Part shown: piece by piece, positions 34,291 to 43,741 of the stretch
Layout: every line of letters starts with the position of its first letter
Numbering within the stretch: position 1 is the first letter of the stretch
Assembly: GCF_023074055.1 (NCBI RefSeq)
Contig: NZ_JADPKR010000048.1
Span: 34,377 to 98,376, forward strand
Direction of reading: 5' to 3'
Origin: Bradyrhizobium sp. 141
GTDB lineage: Bacteria > Pseudomonadota > Alphaproteobacteria > Rhizobiales > Xanthobacteraceae
Length of the DNA stretch: 64,000 nucleotides
Notes under the pieces: model-generated
Seen by the model: the letters and a program-made list of their open reading frames with translations, nothing else
Told to the model about the DNA's origin: nothing
The model's database searches: none
Position numbers and translations under genes: made by a program

Positions 34291-36451
34291 AGACCCTTTG
34301 GGCAAGGATGTGTCCGGTCACGTTGGAGCCGGAGGCGTGGCCGTTCAAGACCGTGGCAGTTGAGCAGCTGCTCTCGATATTCTCCACCAGCACGGTGTTG
34401 TTAGGGTTGGTGTTCTGCAACGTGATGCCATTGACGCACCCGCTTACGATCGTTCCGTTCCTGATAGAGGACAGGCTTGAGGCGCCGGTTGTCGCAACAT
34501 TGATCCCGTTCACGTGCTGCTCGATGTGGAAGTTCTCGACGATGAAATTCCCGTTAGCCATGTTGATCGCGTAGCTGCTTGCCCCGCAGCTGCTCGGAGC
34601 GCAGCCGAAGACCCAATTCCGAAGCACAATCTGAGTGCTGGAACTATTGCCGTAGAAGGCGGGATTGATAGCCGAGTCTGACTGCTCGCAGTCGACATTC
34701 TCAAATATCGCGTTCGAGGCCCCGCCTTTTCCGATCTCATAGAAGATGCAGCCGCGAGTCGTCGGCTGGATGTAAACGTTGTTGACCAACGGAAATTGCT
34801 GCCCGGAATTGGAATAGATCGCAGCAATGAGGCTGTTCGACGAGCCGGTCATGACCAACGCGAGGCTGTCCAACTTGCATCCGAACTGTCCGAACTGAAC
34901 GTTGGGATCGCATAGCGATACGAAATGCTCGGTGGCTGCCGCCGACGTGCATTGCTTGAAGGTGGTGCCGCCGAGCACGCCAACGCCCTTGATGGCGACG
35001 CCGTTCGGAACTTGAAGTGTGGCGAATTGCGACGGCGACGCGCAGAAGTAATACGCTCCCTTCGGGAACACGATGGTCCCGCCGTTGACATAAGCGGTGG
35101 CCGAGCCATAAGCGGTCGACATGAATGCCATGGCCGACTTGAAGCCGGCAAGGTCGTTAGTCGCCGAGGCATCCACACCGTTCCAGTCGCCCTTCATTCC
35201 AAACTGACGAGCATTCGCAACCCCACCTTCGGACACCACGTACTGCCACAACGTGCCGGCGCTATCGGTGAACGAAGCCGTCGGTGAGCTGATCGTGCTG
35301 ACGGTATAGGCGGCGCCCGACCCGGTGCCACCAATATCGCTAACCGTTGGCGTCAGGACGTTTCCCACGGCGTAACCGTTGCAGAAATTGCCGGAGAGAT
35401 CGACGGCAGTAACGACTCCACCTGCCACGGTGACTTTCGCCATGCAGCCCTGCCCGACACCGCCAGTCATGCGAACGCCGAGATATGTGCCGTTGGTATA
35501 GCCAGACCCTACGCCAGTGAGTGATCCGGCTGTGATGTACGTGTCCTTGAACGGAGCGCCGACGACTTTTGTGAACGTAGCCTCTCCGCCGTCGCCGGCC
35601 GTGGCGTAGCCTCCGGTCTTTACGACGCTGTAGCTGCTGAGGTCCAAAGTAGCTGCCGTCGCTCTCGACGCGACAAAGATGGCGGACGTTGCTGAAGCCG
35701 GCGACGTGTTACAGGTCGGGCAGCCTATGATTAGCGGGTTAGTCCCGGTAATTGTGATAGGACCGCCGGCTTGAATGTTGTTGGTGATAGTCTTCGGATT
35801 GGTGCCGGTGATGGCGATGCCGTTGCCAGCAGTGAATGTGGTGCTCGGGATCGAGACGCAGGAGACGAGATTGCCGCCTGCGTCGAAGCAGGCTCCGGAA
35901 TTGGCGCGCGAGGAAGATGCCGACAAGACCGCCAACGTTTCACCGGGAGGCGCAAGCACTGCCCGACCGGTGACGTCATTCAGCTTGTCCCAGGTCTCGC
36001 GCTGTGTCGCGACAATGTCGCTGATGTCCTGGTTCAGGTTGCGAGCTGGCACGCCTCGGTTTTCGGCGTATTGGGAGACGCGCCGGGGGCGGCGAGCTCC
36101 GACGATTTGCACCGTTCCGGTTTGCGCCTGCGTAAAGGTGAGGACAGCGTCGGTGATCGGCCGGGCTGCGATGCTCAGCGATCCCGCTGACGGGCTCGAG
36201 ATCGTCCAATTGCCGGACTGGGAAATTTGGGTACCGTTGACCCACACCTCGATCCAGTTCGCATAATCACTCCCGTCTCCATACAGCGCGAAGCCGACGG
36301 CGCAGCTGCACGTGCTGTTGCTGATCGTGTAGCTCGTTCGCCGTTCGGTGTCGGGTAGCGGCGGGACCGGCGTGGGGGACTGGGCGACGGCCGGGGCAAT
36401 CCCGGCCATCAGGGCGAGCGCGATGATGAGACGGCGAATGATATGGGTCAT
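34280..36451 (-). CDS. tail spike with T7-type attachment domain and beta-helix
   Basis: 723 residues. After an apparent signal peptide (1-23, cut near AVAQ) comes a region like the T7 gp17 N-terminal domain (ERRTSYTISN, IEVWVNGTQI, RRVSQYAENRGVPARNLNQDISDIVATQRETWD, to about 165), which anchors the fibre to the tail. Then a glycine-rich linker, a knob, and a pectate-lyase-like beta-helix (NARQFGMKGDWNGVDASATNDLAGFKSAM near 420). It should bind or cut host polysaccharide. The signal peptide is odd for a virion protein made in the cytoplasm. The ATG at 36451 lacks a clear ribosome binding site. Confidence 0.85.
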   Translation of the reverse strand: MTHIIRRLIIALALMAGIAPAVAQSPTPVPPLPDTERRTSYTISNSTCSCAVGFALYGDGSDYANWIEVWVNGTQISQSGNWTISSPSAGSLSIAARPITDAVLTFTQAQTGTVQIVGARRPRRVSQYAENRGVPARNLNQDISDIVATQRETWDKLNDVTGRAVLAPPGETLAVLSASSSRANSGACFDAGGNLVSCVSIPSTTFTAGNGIAITGTNPKTITNNIQAGGPITITGTNPLIIGCPTCNTSPASATSAIFVASRATAATLDLSSYSVVKTGGYATAGDGGEATFTKVVGAPFKDTYITAGSLTGVGSGYTNGTYLGVRMTGGVGQGCMAKVTVAGGVVTAVDLSGNFCNGYAVGNVLTPTVSDIGGTGSGAAYTVSTISSPTASFTDSAGTLWQYVVSEGGVANARQFGMKGDWNGVDASATNDLAGFKSAMAFMSTAYGSATAYVNGGTIVFPKGAYYFCASPSQFATLQVPNGVAIKGVGVLGGTTFKQCTSAAATEHFVSLCDPNVQFGQFGCKLDSLALVMTGSSNSLIAAIYSNSGQQFPLVNNVYIQPTTRGCIFYEIGKGGASNAIFENVDCEQSDSAINPAFYGNSSSTQIVLRNWVFGCAPSSCGASSYAINMANGNFIVENFHIEQHVNGINVATTGASSLSSIRNGTIVSGCVNGITLQNTNPNNTVLVENIESSCSTATVLNGHASGSNVTGHILAQRVFNP

Positions 36452-36482
36452 GGCTGCGAGGGTGGCGCAGCACCCCGCAGCC

Positions 36483-36491
36483 GCAACGCAC
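36483..36491 (-). promoter_or_regulatory. GTGCGTTGC motif, copy 3
   Basis: Minus-strand TAGTGCGTTGCGG, overlapping the stop codon of the internal virion protein gene and ending 31 nt upstream of the tail-spike start. T7 also has a promoter directly before its tail-fibre gene. Confidence 0.6.
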
Positions 36492-39400
36492 TACCGATTT
36501 TCCGGCTTCGCCTTCATCTGGATGCCGAAGCTGTTGTTGCTGGCGGACTCGACCTGGTTGAACAGCCCACGCAGATAGAACACGTTCTGACCGGCGATGA
36601 GCCGGCGCACCGCCTTGCTGTCACCTTCATTCCATTCCGACGGCTTAGACACCGCCGCGGCCGTGCCGATGATGCTGCCGATCTTGCCGGCGGTCGGCCC
36701 GAGGATCTGATCCATGGCCGATCGCGAGGCGTAACGGGTCAGAGGTTTGTCGGCGCCGATCAGGCGATAGATGTCGACTCCGCCGCGGGTCATCTTGGAG
36801 GCCATTGCGTTGCCCTCCTCGAACCAGCCGAGCATACCGCCGCGGCTGATCGCTTCCTTCACCCAGTCCTGGGGCTTGTCGCTGGTTGCGGTGCCGCCGG
36901 TAAGGCTGTTCAGCTTGTAGGACAGCATGCCCATGCCGAGCGAGAAGATCAGGCCCTGCAGCACCTGCGCGTCGCGGCGCTGGATGTTGGAGATGAGCAC
37001 GCGCTCGGTCGCGGCCGCGGTGAACGACTTGAACTGGCCGATGACCGACAGGATCGGATGCGACATCCACAGCGGCTTCTCCTGGCCGGGCGTGATGACG
37101 GAGATGTCGGCATCGCGCGCGACCGCCCCCTCGAACACCCGGCGGGCCTCGGCGTCGGCCCAGTCGGCCGTGTTCGGCAGGTGCACGCCATCCCGCACCT
37201 CCCCGCCCTCCTCGAACGCCTTGGTGATCCGGGCGGCCATGTGTGGCTCGATGCCGCTTTCGCCCAGCGTGCGCAGCTGGCGCGCGGTCGCCTTGCCTTC
37301 AGCGGCCGCCTTGGTTGCGCGCAGGATCTCCGATCCGGCCACCATCGAGGCATTGATCTTGGCGAAGTCGGTCCACGGGGCCAGCATGTTGACAAACTGG
37401 AACTTGCCCGTGGCCCACTGCATGGTGCGCTCGACCCGGGATTGCGGATGGTAGGTGTCGAGCGTGTCGGTGATCCCGTGATGGCGGCTCGCGGTCACCA
37501 TTTCCGTCGCGATGCCCATGGCGCGGTACTCGCGCGCAGCTGCCGTCCATGCGTCCGACTGCCGGGTCAGGAAGGAGAAGAACGGCGTCCAAGCGTCGCG
37601 GAAGGTCGTGGTCAGGCCGTGCCGCAGAACCACGCCGGCCATGTCAGGCAGCGACGACAGGGCTGCCGAGCCCATGGAGGTCAGGACGTTGTACTGCTTG
37701 AAGACGTTCGCGGCCCGCGCGACATTGCGCAGGGGCGCCTCGGGCGAGATGGCATAGGTGCCGCGGATGCGGTCGCGAATCGAGGAGAGGTCGCTGATTA
37801 CGCCCTGCCGCTCCTTCTCAAGCCGGGTCCGCTCCTTCTCCGACTTCGCGGCGTCGATCAGCCCGGCATACTCGTCGTTGACCTTCCGGAAGGCCTCCGT
37901 CATCCGGGTGTCGCCGAACTTCTCGGTCAGCAGGATGTCGGGCACGATGGTCCGCAGGTGGGCGCCGACCAGGTGCTCGACGTCGTTCTCAAGGTAATCC
38001 CGGATCATGGCGTCGGGGATGTTGAACTCGCGCGAGGCCAGCGCGCCGCGGGGCTGCTCGCCGCCGCCGCCGTGGGCCGTGCCGTGCTCCATGCCGAGGT
38101 CATAGGGCAGCCGGCCGTCGGGAGAGCCAAGGATGCGGTCGGTGATCTCCTGGGCTCGCGAGCGGAGCTCGGCCCGGGGTAGGTCCCTATCCGATTTCAG
38201 GATGCGGGCCACAGCGCGGTCCACAGCCTTGTCAGCGCTGCCGAGCCGCTCGCCCTTGGTCTTGGACTCCCCGGCCGCGACAGCCGCCTCACGGGCCCGC
38301 TCTGCCTCGCTGCGGGCCTTCAGGGCGGCTTTGGCTTCGGAGGCAGACTTACCCTCCCATCGGCCGATCTCCTCCTCGATCTTGGCGCGCATGCTGTCCC
38401 GGTTGGCGGTCTCGCGGGCGAGCTTCTGCTCGAGCGCCTCGATCTCGGCCAGCTTTGCTGATGCGCGGTCGGCCAGCAGGTTGCCGCGGTTGCGCGCCAG
38501 GGTCTCAAAGACGGCGCCTCCGCGGGCGTTCTCCAACGGTAACGTGTCCTGGTCGGCACCGGTGCGCAGCTTCTCGGCGCGACGGTTGGCGGCCTTGTTG
38601 AACCTGGTGGTCTCCTCCTGCCGCGCAGCGATGACGTCGGCGTCCCGCTCGAGCGTCGCGATCCGGCCCTGGATCTTATCGATCTGGTCGAGGGCGACCT
38701 GCATGGAGCCGTGATAGGCGCCAAGCCGCTGCTGAGCCTCGGCCTTGGCTTGCTGGTCGGAGGTCAGCCAGTCGGTCACCCGGTCGACGAACTCCGGTCG
38801 CTTCGCCGCGATCGCTTGCTTGTTGTAGAGCCGCTGCAGGTAACTATCGGCCGTCTTGACGTCCACGTCCTCGCCGAAGATGCCAGCGTCGATCGCCCGT
38901 TTCTTCCAAGGCTCGAAGACGCGGCTGCGGATGGCCTGGGCCGCCATCTGCACTTGGGGCACGTCGTGAGCGTCCCCGTTGCGCAGGGCGTCCGAGACGG
39001 CCTCCTTGTACTCGTCGAAGGTCATCTTGCCGTCGGGCCGCCGGCCGGTCAGGTCCTGCGCAACTGCCCGCGCGCGCGGCGCGGTGACCTGATCGCCAAA
39101 CCGGTATTCCGAGAATAGGCGGGACAGCTCGTCACCGACGCCCACTTGCCCTTGGTTGATCAGCAGACGTGCCTCGCGGTCGAGTGCCGGGCCCGCCGTA
39201 GTGACGCCACCCTCCAGGTTCTCCTTGAACAGGAGGGACGTCTCGGCCAGGTCGGCGCCCACACGTCGCGCCGTCGGGCTGTCGGCACCGAACACCCGCT
39301 GCATGGGGGAGGTCTTCTCGACCACCGTGCGCACGCCAGGGATCTGGTTCAGACCGAAGTCGACGAGCTCGAGCTGTCGGGTATCTGAGGCGGCGGCGCC

Positions 39401-40111
39401 GGCGGCGACAGGATAGGCCACGCCGGTCGGGTTGCCAGCGTGCGCGTTCATCTCCGCGCGGTCGACATGCAGCCGCGCCTCCATGGCCGCGCGCTCGGCC
39501 GGCGCCAGCAGCGAGACCGCGCCGCCGCCGAGCAGCGCCGTCAGGAGCGTGCCGGTCGCTACGTTCACAGCGGATTCGGAAAGCTCCCGGGTGTCCTGCG
39601 TCGCCTGCAGGATGGCCTCCTGGCTGACCGTCGCCATGAAGCCGGCCTTGCCCATCGCGGTGGCTGCCTTGGTGAAGGTCAGGCCGCCGCGCGCCGCGTC
39701 GATGCCGACACCGCCGGGCAGCAGCATGGTGGGGTCGAGCATGCCGGCCATGGTCTGGGCGATGAAGCCGATCTTGCCGTTAGCGGACAGCAGCCGCTTG
39801 TCGGCCTCCTCCTGGTCGATCTGGTCCTTGATCGCGCTGGTCTCGGTCGGCGACTGGGCGCCGACGAACCTGTCGCCGTGCTCGAGGAAGTAGCGCGGAT
39901 CGCCCCAGCCCTTGATCTCGCCGATCGGATTGTAGCCCGGCACCGGCGCGAACTGGCCGGAGTTGCGCAGATACTGCATTGCAGAAACGAAGCTGTTCGT
40001 CTGGCGGAAGGCGGCGCCGAAAACGTCGCCCTCCGGCGGCGCCGGCGCGGGGCCGCCCTGCTCGGTGCGGAGGCCGAAGTCGGGACTGGCGGGGACGTCG
40101 ATCGCGGTCAT
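36491..40111 (-). CDS. large internal virion protein (T7 gp16-like position)
   Basis: 1206 residues. An acidic, proline-rich start is followed by hydrophobic stretches (about 110-215, TMAGMLDPTMLLPGGVGIDAARG and LLTALLGGGAVSLLA) and very long helical, charged segments (about 450-650). This is the layout of ejected internal core proteins that form the DNA-translocation channel. Place and length match T7 gp16. It overlaps the preceding gene by ATGA. No peptidoglycan-hydrolase motif was seen here; that activity lies in the neighbour. Confidence 0.75.
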   Translation of the reverse strand: MTAIDVPASPDFGLRTEQGGPAPAPPEGDVFGAAFRQTNSFVSAMQYLRNSGQFAPVPGYNPIGEIKGWGDPRYFLEHGDRFVGAQSPTETSAIKDQIDQEEADKRLLSANGKIGFIAQTMAGMLDPTMLLPGGVGIDAARGGLTFTKAATAMGKAGFMATVSQEAILQATQDTRELSESAVNVATGTLLTALLGGGAVSLLAPAERAAMEARLHVDRAEMNAHAGNPTGVAYPVAAGAAASDTRQLELVDFGLNQIPGVRTVVEKTSPMQRVFGADSPTARRVGADLAETSLLFKENLEGGVTTAGPALDREARLLINQGQVGVGDELSRLFSEYRFGDQVTAPRARAVAQDLTGRRPDGKMTFDEYKEAVSDALRNGDAHDVPQVQMAAQAIRSRVFEPWKKRAIDAGIFGEDVDVKTADSYLQRLYNKQAIAAKRPEFVDRVTDWLTSDQQAKAEAQQRLGAYHGSMQVALDQIDKIQGRIATLERDADVIAARQEETTRFNKAANRRAEKLRTGADQDTLPLENARGGAVFETLARNRGNLLADRASAKLAEIEALEQKLARETANRDSMRAKIEEEIGRWEGKSASEAKAALKARSEAERAREAAVAAGESKTKGERLGSADKAVDRAVARILKSDRDLPRAELRSRAQEITDRILGSPDGRLPYDLGMEHGTAHGGGGEQPRGALASREFNIPDAMIRDYLENDVEHLVGAHLRTIVPDILLTEKFGDTRMTEAFRKVNDEYAGLIDAAKSEKERTRLEKERQGVISDLSSIRDRIRGTYAISPEAPLRNVARAANVFKQYNVLTSMGSAALSSLPDMAGVVLRHGLTTTFRDAWTPFFSFLTRQSDAWTAAAREYRAMGIATEMVTASRHHGITDTLDTYHPQSRVERTMQWATGKFQFVNMLAPWTDFAKINASMVAGSEILRATKAAAEGKATARQLRTLGESGIEPHMAARITKAFEEGGEVRDGVHLPNTADWADAEARRVFEGAVARDADISVITPGQEKPLWMSHPILSVIGQFKSFTAAATERVLISNIQRRDAQVLQGLIFSLGMGMLSYKLNSLTGGTATSDKPQDWVKEAISRGGMLGWFEEGNAMASKMTRGGVDIYRLIGADKPLTRYASRSAMDQILGPTAGKIGSIIGTAAAVSKPSEWNEGDSKAVRRLIAGQNVFYLRGLFNQVESASNNSFGIQMKAKPENR

Positions 40112-43100
40112 GGCAAGGGCATCGCGTTGGAGAACTGGCCCGCACGCAGGAAGTCGGTGGCCTGCTGCCGATGGTCGAGGCGGGCGCCGTGCTCGGCAAC
40201 ATGGTTCGTCGGGTCGAACGCCACGCGGCTGTCGAGGATCTGCGACGTGCCGTCGGCCTTCTTGATAGAGACCATGTAGGACGGCGGCCGCCCCGCGGAG
40301 ACCTCGGCGGCGGTTTGGCCGTCGGCGATCAGACCCTCGACCGTCCAGTTCTCAGTGCCGCCGGCGCCGGCAAAGCCAGCCTCCAGCGTGCGGTTGCCGG
40401 AGCGCTGCGGCCCGAACCGGCCCGCGATCCAGGCGCTCAGGTCCTGCGCGATCCAGTCCTGCGAGCCGCCGATCGCCGGGTAGTATTTTTCGGGCGGCAT
40501 CTTCATGACCTGGTTGCCGCCAGCTGCCGACACGCCCCATGTCGACTGCAGGCGCTGCACGGCGAGGTCCAACGCCTTGTCGGCATCCACCCCATAGGCC
40601 CGCAGCGCAGCATAGGTGGTCCGATAGTCGGCCACGAGCTCGCCGCCCTTGATGCCGTCGAATGGTGCCGCCGGGGTCGAGCCGGTCAAACGGCCGATGC
40701 CGGGCCAGCCGGAGCCAATCTTGTAGGCCATGTCAGCCGGCGACATCGCCTTGGTTTCTGTCTCGGCGCTCTCCCGCGCTTCCTCGAGGGCCTTGCGGGT
40801 CGAGGGGTCATCGGAGGCGTTCAGCCGCTCCGCGATCTCGGCGGCGTTGAAGGTGCCGCGCAGGCCCTGCCAAGCCTGCAGTTTGGTCAGCGCGGCTTTG
40901 CCGAACGTCGCCTCGGCATCGGCCGGGCTGTCCCGCCACAGTTTGTCCACAGCCTGCATGGCGGCGGACATGCGCACCGGATCCTTGCTGCCCATCATGC
41001 CGGTCACGGCCGTAGCGACAGGCTTCTGCGCCAGGGTCGCCTGGTAGATGTCAGTCGGCAGGCTGGACAGGCCGCCCAGCGCCTGCGCCGCCGCCGGTCC
41101 CTCGCCGTTGTCGAGGACGTTGGCGAAGGCGTCGGCTTCCTTCCCCTCGAACACAGACATCGGACCCGTGCGGTCGTTTGAGGCGATCGTGGCCTGCGTG
41201 CCCGCGCGGGCGCGCGCGACGGCGCCGACGGTGTCCGGCCGCTCGAAGTCATAGGCGACCGGGGGCTTGCCGCTGGTGCGCGCCGCCCAGGTCGAGTAGG
41301 GCTGCTCCTGCATCGCCTTGGCGGTCGCCTCGATCTGGTTCGACATGGCCTCGTGCACTTGGAACGCGACGACGTTGTCGCGGGCCTGCGGCGCGCTCTG
41401 GGTGACCCATGACCGCCGCACCGACTCCGGCAGCTTGTCGAGCTCCTGCACGCCGTAATGCGCCATCAGCGCGGTGTCGACCTTCCGCCGCAAGTCGTCG
41501 CGACCAGTCTCCCGCAGCACGTCTGCGACGTTCTGCAACACCTCGTCCGGAACGTCTCCGGCGCGGTTCAGCATCTTGACGGTGGTGTCGACATACTCTC
41601 CGGCCTGGCCCTTCAGGTGCTCGCGAAACCGATTGACCTGCTCGGAGCGAGCCTCCTCGAACCAGGCGCGGCCAGCACCAGTGCTGCCGCCGGCGAGCGC
41701 GACCGCATTGGCGACCCGGTTGGCGTAGCCGTGGCCCGCCTCAGGGGTTGCTGCTGTCCATCCCTGCGGCCGCTCGAAATTGACGAAGGCAGCGGCCGCT
41801 TCCTGCGGCGTGCGGGCAGCGCGCAGCTTGGCTCCTGCCGAGCCTTCACTGCTCTGGAGCTCGTGGTTCACGAACTCCAATTGAGTCTGAAAATCGGTCG
41901 GAGACTTGCCGCGGGCCTGTGCAAAACTGATCAGCGCGGCGCGGCGGCCGGACGCCGGATTGTTCGGATCATCCCGCCAGCCCGCGATCCCGAGGCCGGT
42001 CGGCTGCCCTGTCCTGGGATTGATGTCGTGTGTCGCGGACGGGTTCAGTCCGCTCTCGTGCACGAGGTTGCCGACGATGCCGGCGGCCTGCTCGCGCGTG
42101 TAGCCCTTGGACTGGAAGAACTCCATCGCCTGCTGCGATGAACCGGTATAGACGCGCGCGGTGTCGAGCGCCCGGCCGGCCGCGATCTGCTGCGGCATCG
42201 GCAGCGCCCGAACCGTCGCATCCCAGTCATGCATGCCCTTGGCGAAGGTCAGTTTGTAGTAGCTCTCGGCGTCCCCGATCCGAACCGCGGTCTGAAGCGC
42301 ATCGTTGACCGTGATTTCGTTGTAGGGCTGGCTGCTCCGGAGGTTAGTCAGCAGCGCGTTCACCTGCCCCTTGTTCGCGTCGATCAGCGCCTTGTTCTCG
42401 GACGAGCGCGCCTCCATCAGGCCCATCGCCGTGGTCACAGCCTGGTGCCGCTGCGCCATCGACAGGTTCAGATCCTTGTCGCCGTAGATCTTCTCGATCA
42501 AAAACTTCCGCGCATCGGCGCGCGCAGTGAGGCTGTCGCTGTCCAGCAGTTTCATCGATTGGCCTGTCAGGGCCATGATCTTGTGCTGCGACGCCATCTG
42601 CGACAGTTCGGAATCGACCCGCGCCTTGGGATAGCCCATGCGTGGATCGCTGCTGAGCTCGCCATACATCGCGGCGACGTTGCCCTGCAGCGTCTTGTAT
42701 TCCTCGGTGTCGACGCCGCCCTGAAACGCCAGGTCAGCGAGCTTGTTCGAGGCATCACCGATCCGCGACTTCAACGCGGTCTGCGTGTTCGAAACGTTGG
42801 TCTGGTCTGCCTGAGCGAGAAGGCCACGGTAATGCTGTCCGCTGGTCTGCGAGATGACCTTGTCGACTGGGCCGCGCAGCGTCGGATCGCCGAGATTGCT
42901 GAGATATTGCTCGCGGTAGGCCTTTGCCGCGCTCTGGAACATGGCCGGATTATTGGCATGTTCAATCCGCAGCTCCGTCAGCTTGTTCTCGATCTCGGGC
43001 TCGGCCTGGGCGAGGTACGCCATACGCGAGGCGCGCGCATAGACCGGTGCCGCGGGTCCGATGATCGGCTGCTTGTCGACAACGATCGAGCCGTCGGGCC

Positions 43101-43293
43101 CGCGGGTGACGGAATTCGCGCCGGCCTCCTCGGCCATGTTGACGGCGGCCGTGTCAGTAACCTCGCCAACCTTGTCGAGGTTGCGCGCCAGCTGCATGTA
43201 GGGCGATGCGATGTCCTGCGCCGTAACGGCGCTCTGCGGCGCCTTCGACGTGGCGATGCGTTCATTGGTGGGAACGAGGCTCACCGGCGCCAT
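40108..43293 (-). CDS. internal virion protein with phage-tail lysozyme domain
   Basis: 1061 residues, mostly helical. Around residues 390-530 lies a lysozyme-like domain of the Phage_lysozyme2 type: AMEFFQSKGYTREQAAGIVGNLVHESGLNP with the catalytic glutamate in HESG, then GLGIAGW and a downstream FVNHELQ segment. It would open peptidoglycan during DNA entry. Same transcription unit as the other two internal proteins, in the order small, lysozyme-bearing, large. Confidence 0.85.
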   Translation of the reverse strand: MAPVSLVPTNERIATSKAPQSAVTAQDIASPYMQLARNLDKVGEVTDTAAVNMAEEAGANSVTRGPDGSIVVDKQPIIGPAAPVYARASRMAYLAQAEPEIENKLTELRIEHANNPAMFQSAAKAYREQYLSNLGDPTLRGPVDKVISQTSGQHYRGLLAQADQTNVSNTQTALKSRIGDASNKLADLAFQGGVDTEEYKTLQGNVAAMYGELSSDPRMGYPKARVDSELSQMASQHKIMALTGQSMKLLDSDSLTARADARKFLIEKIYGDKDLNLSMAQRHQAVTTAMGLMEARSSENKALIDANKGQVNALLTNLRSSQPYNEITVNDALQTAVRIGDAESYYKLTFAKGMHDWDATVRALPMPQQIAAGRALDTARVYTGSSQQAMEFFQSKGYTREQAAGIVGNLVHESGLNPSATHDINPRTGQPTGLGIAGWRDDPNNPASGRRAALISFAQARGKSPTDFQTQLEFVNHELQSSEGSAGAKLRAARTPQEAAAAFVNFERPQGWTAATPEAGHGYANRVANAVALAGGSTGAGRAWFEEARSEQVNRFREHLKGQAGEYVDTTVKMLNRAGDVPDEVLQNVADVLRETGRDDLRRKVDTALMAHYGVQELDKLPESVRRSWVTQSAPQARDNVVAFQVHEAMSNQIEATAKAMQEQPYSTWAARTSGKPPVAYDFERPDTVGAVARARAGTQATIASNDRTGPMSVFEGKEADAFANVLDNGEGPAAAQALGGLSSLPTDIYQATLAQKPVATAVTGMMGSKDPVRMSAAMQAVDKLWRDSPADAEATFGKAALTKLQAWQGLRGTFNAAEIAERLNASDDPSTRKALEEARESAETETKAMSPADMAYKIGSGWPGIGRLTGSTPAAPFDGIKGGELVADYRTTYAALRAYGVDADKALDLAVQRLQSTWGVSAAGGNQVMKMPPEKYYPAIGGSQDWIAQDLSAWIAGRFGPQRSGNRTLEAGFAGAGGTENWTVEGLIADGQTAAEVSAGRPPSYMVSIKKADGTSQILDSRVAFDPTNHVAEHGARLDHRQQATDFLRAGQFSNAMPLP

Positions 43294-43300
43294 TATGCCC

Positions 43301-43741
43301 TCACTTCATCTGGGCGAACTTGCCCGCCGCGCCGGAGATGCCGCTCATGTAGCCCATCTTCAGCGCGAAATCGCCCGCCTCATGGAAATACTGCGCATCG
43401 GCTTCATCCTGCGCCGCCTGCGCCATGATGTTGCCGACCTGGATATTCCGAGATCGATCGCCGATCATGCTGGTACGATCCTTGATCGCGATCGACGTCG
43501 GCGAGTTCGGGTCAGCGTGGCTTGCCGCCCGGATCGCATCAATGTTCTCCAGCTGCACGTTCAAGTTTTCGCGCATCTGCGCATCGGTCTGCGTCGCTGC
43601 CGTGCGTGCATATTCCGCGGCCTTCTTGGCTTTCGCGGACTTGTACTCGTCGGCGGCCTGCTCGCCTTCGCCCTGCATGATGCCTGACGCAAGCGAGGTG
43701 ACGGCAGATACGCCGGACATCGCTGTTGCTGCTGCGCCCAT
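43301..43741 (-). CDS. small internal virion protein (T7 gp14-like position)
   Basis: 146 residues from the ATG at 43741. Begins with a weakly hydrophobic stretch (AMSGVSAVTSLASGIMQG), continues helical and Ala-rich (DEYKSAKAKKAAEYARTAATQ) and ends with MGYMSGISGAAGKFAQ. This matches the small ejected protein that accompanies gp15/gp16-like proteins. Its start overlaps the stop of the tubular B gene by one base. Confidence 0.7.
   Translation of the reverse strand: MGAAATAMSGVSAVTSLASGIMQGEGEQAADEYKSAKAKKAAEYARTAATQTDAQMRENLNVQLENIDAIRAASHADPNSPTSIAIKDRTSMIGDRSRNIQVGNIMAQAAQDEADAQYFHEAGDFALKMGYMSGISGAAGKFAQMK

Noticed and set aside
26164..36451. Diversity-generating retroelement, as in the related phage BPP-1
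   Set aside because: No reverse transcriptase gene and no template/variable repeat pair near the spike or esterase genes.
36443..38182. A 579-codon plus-strand frame opposite the large internal virion protein
   Set aside because: Composition follows the third-position GC of the opposite strand; no motifs, no ribosome binding site.
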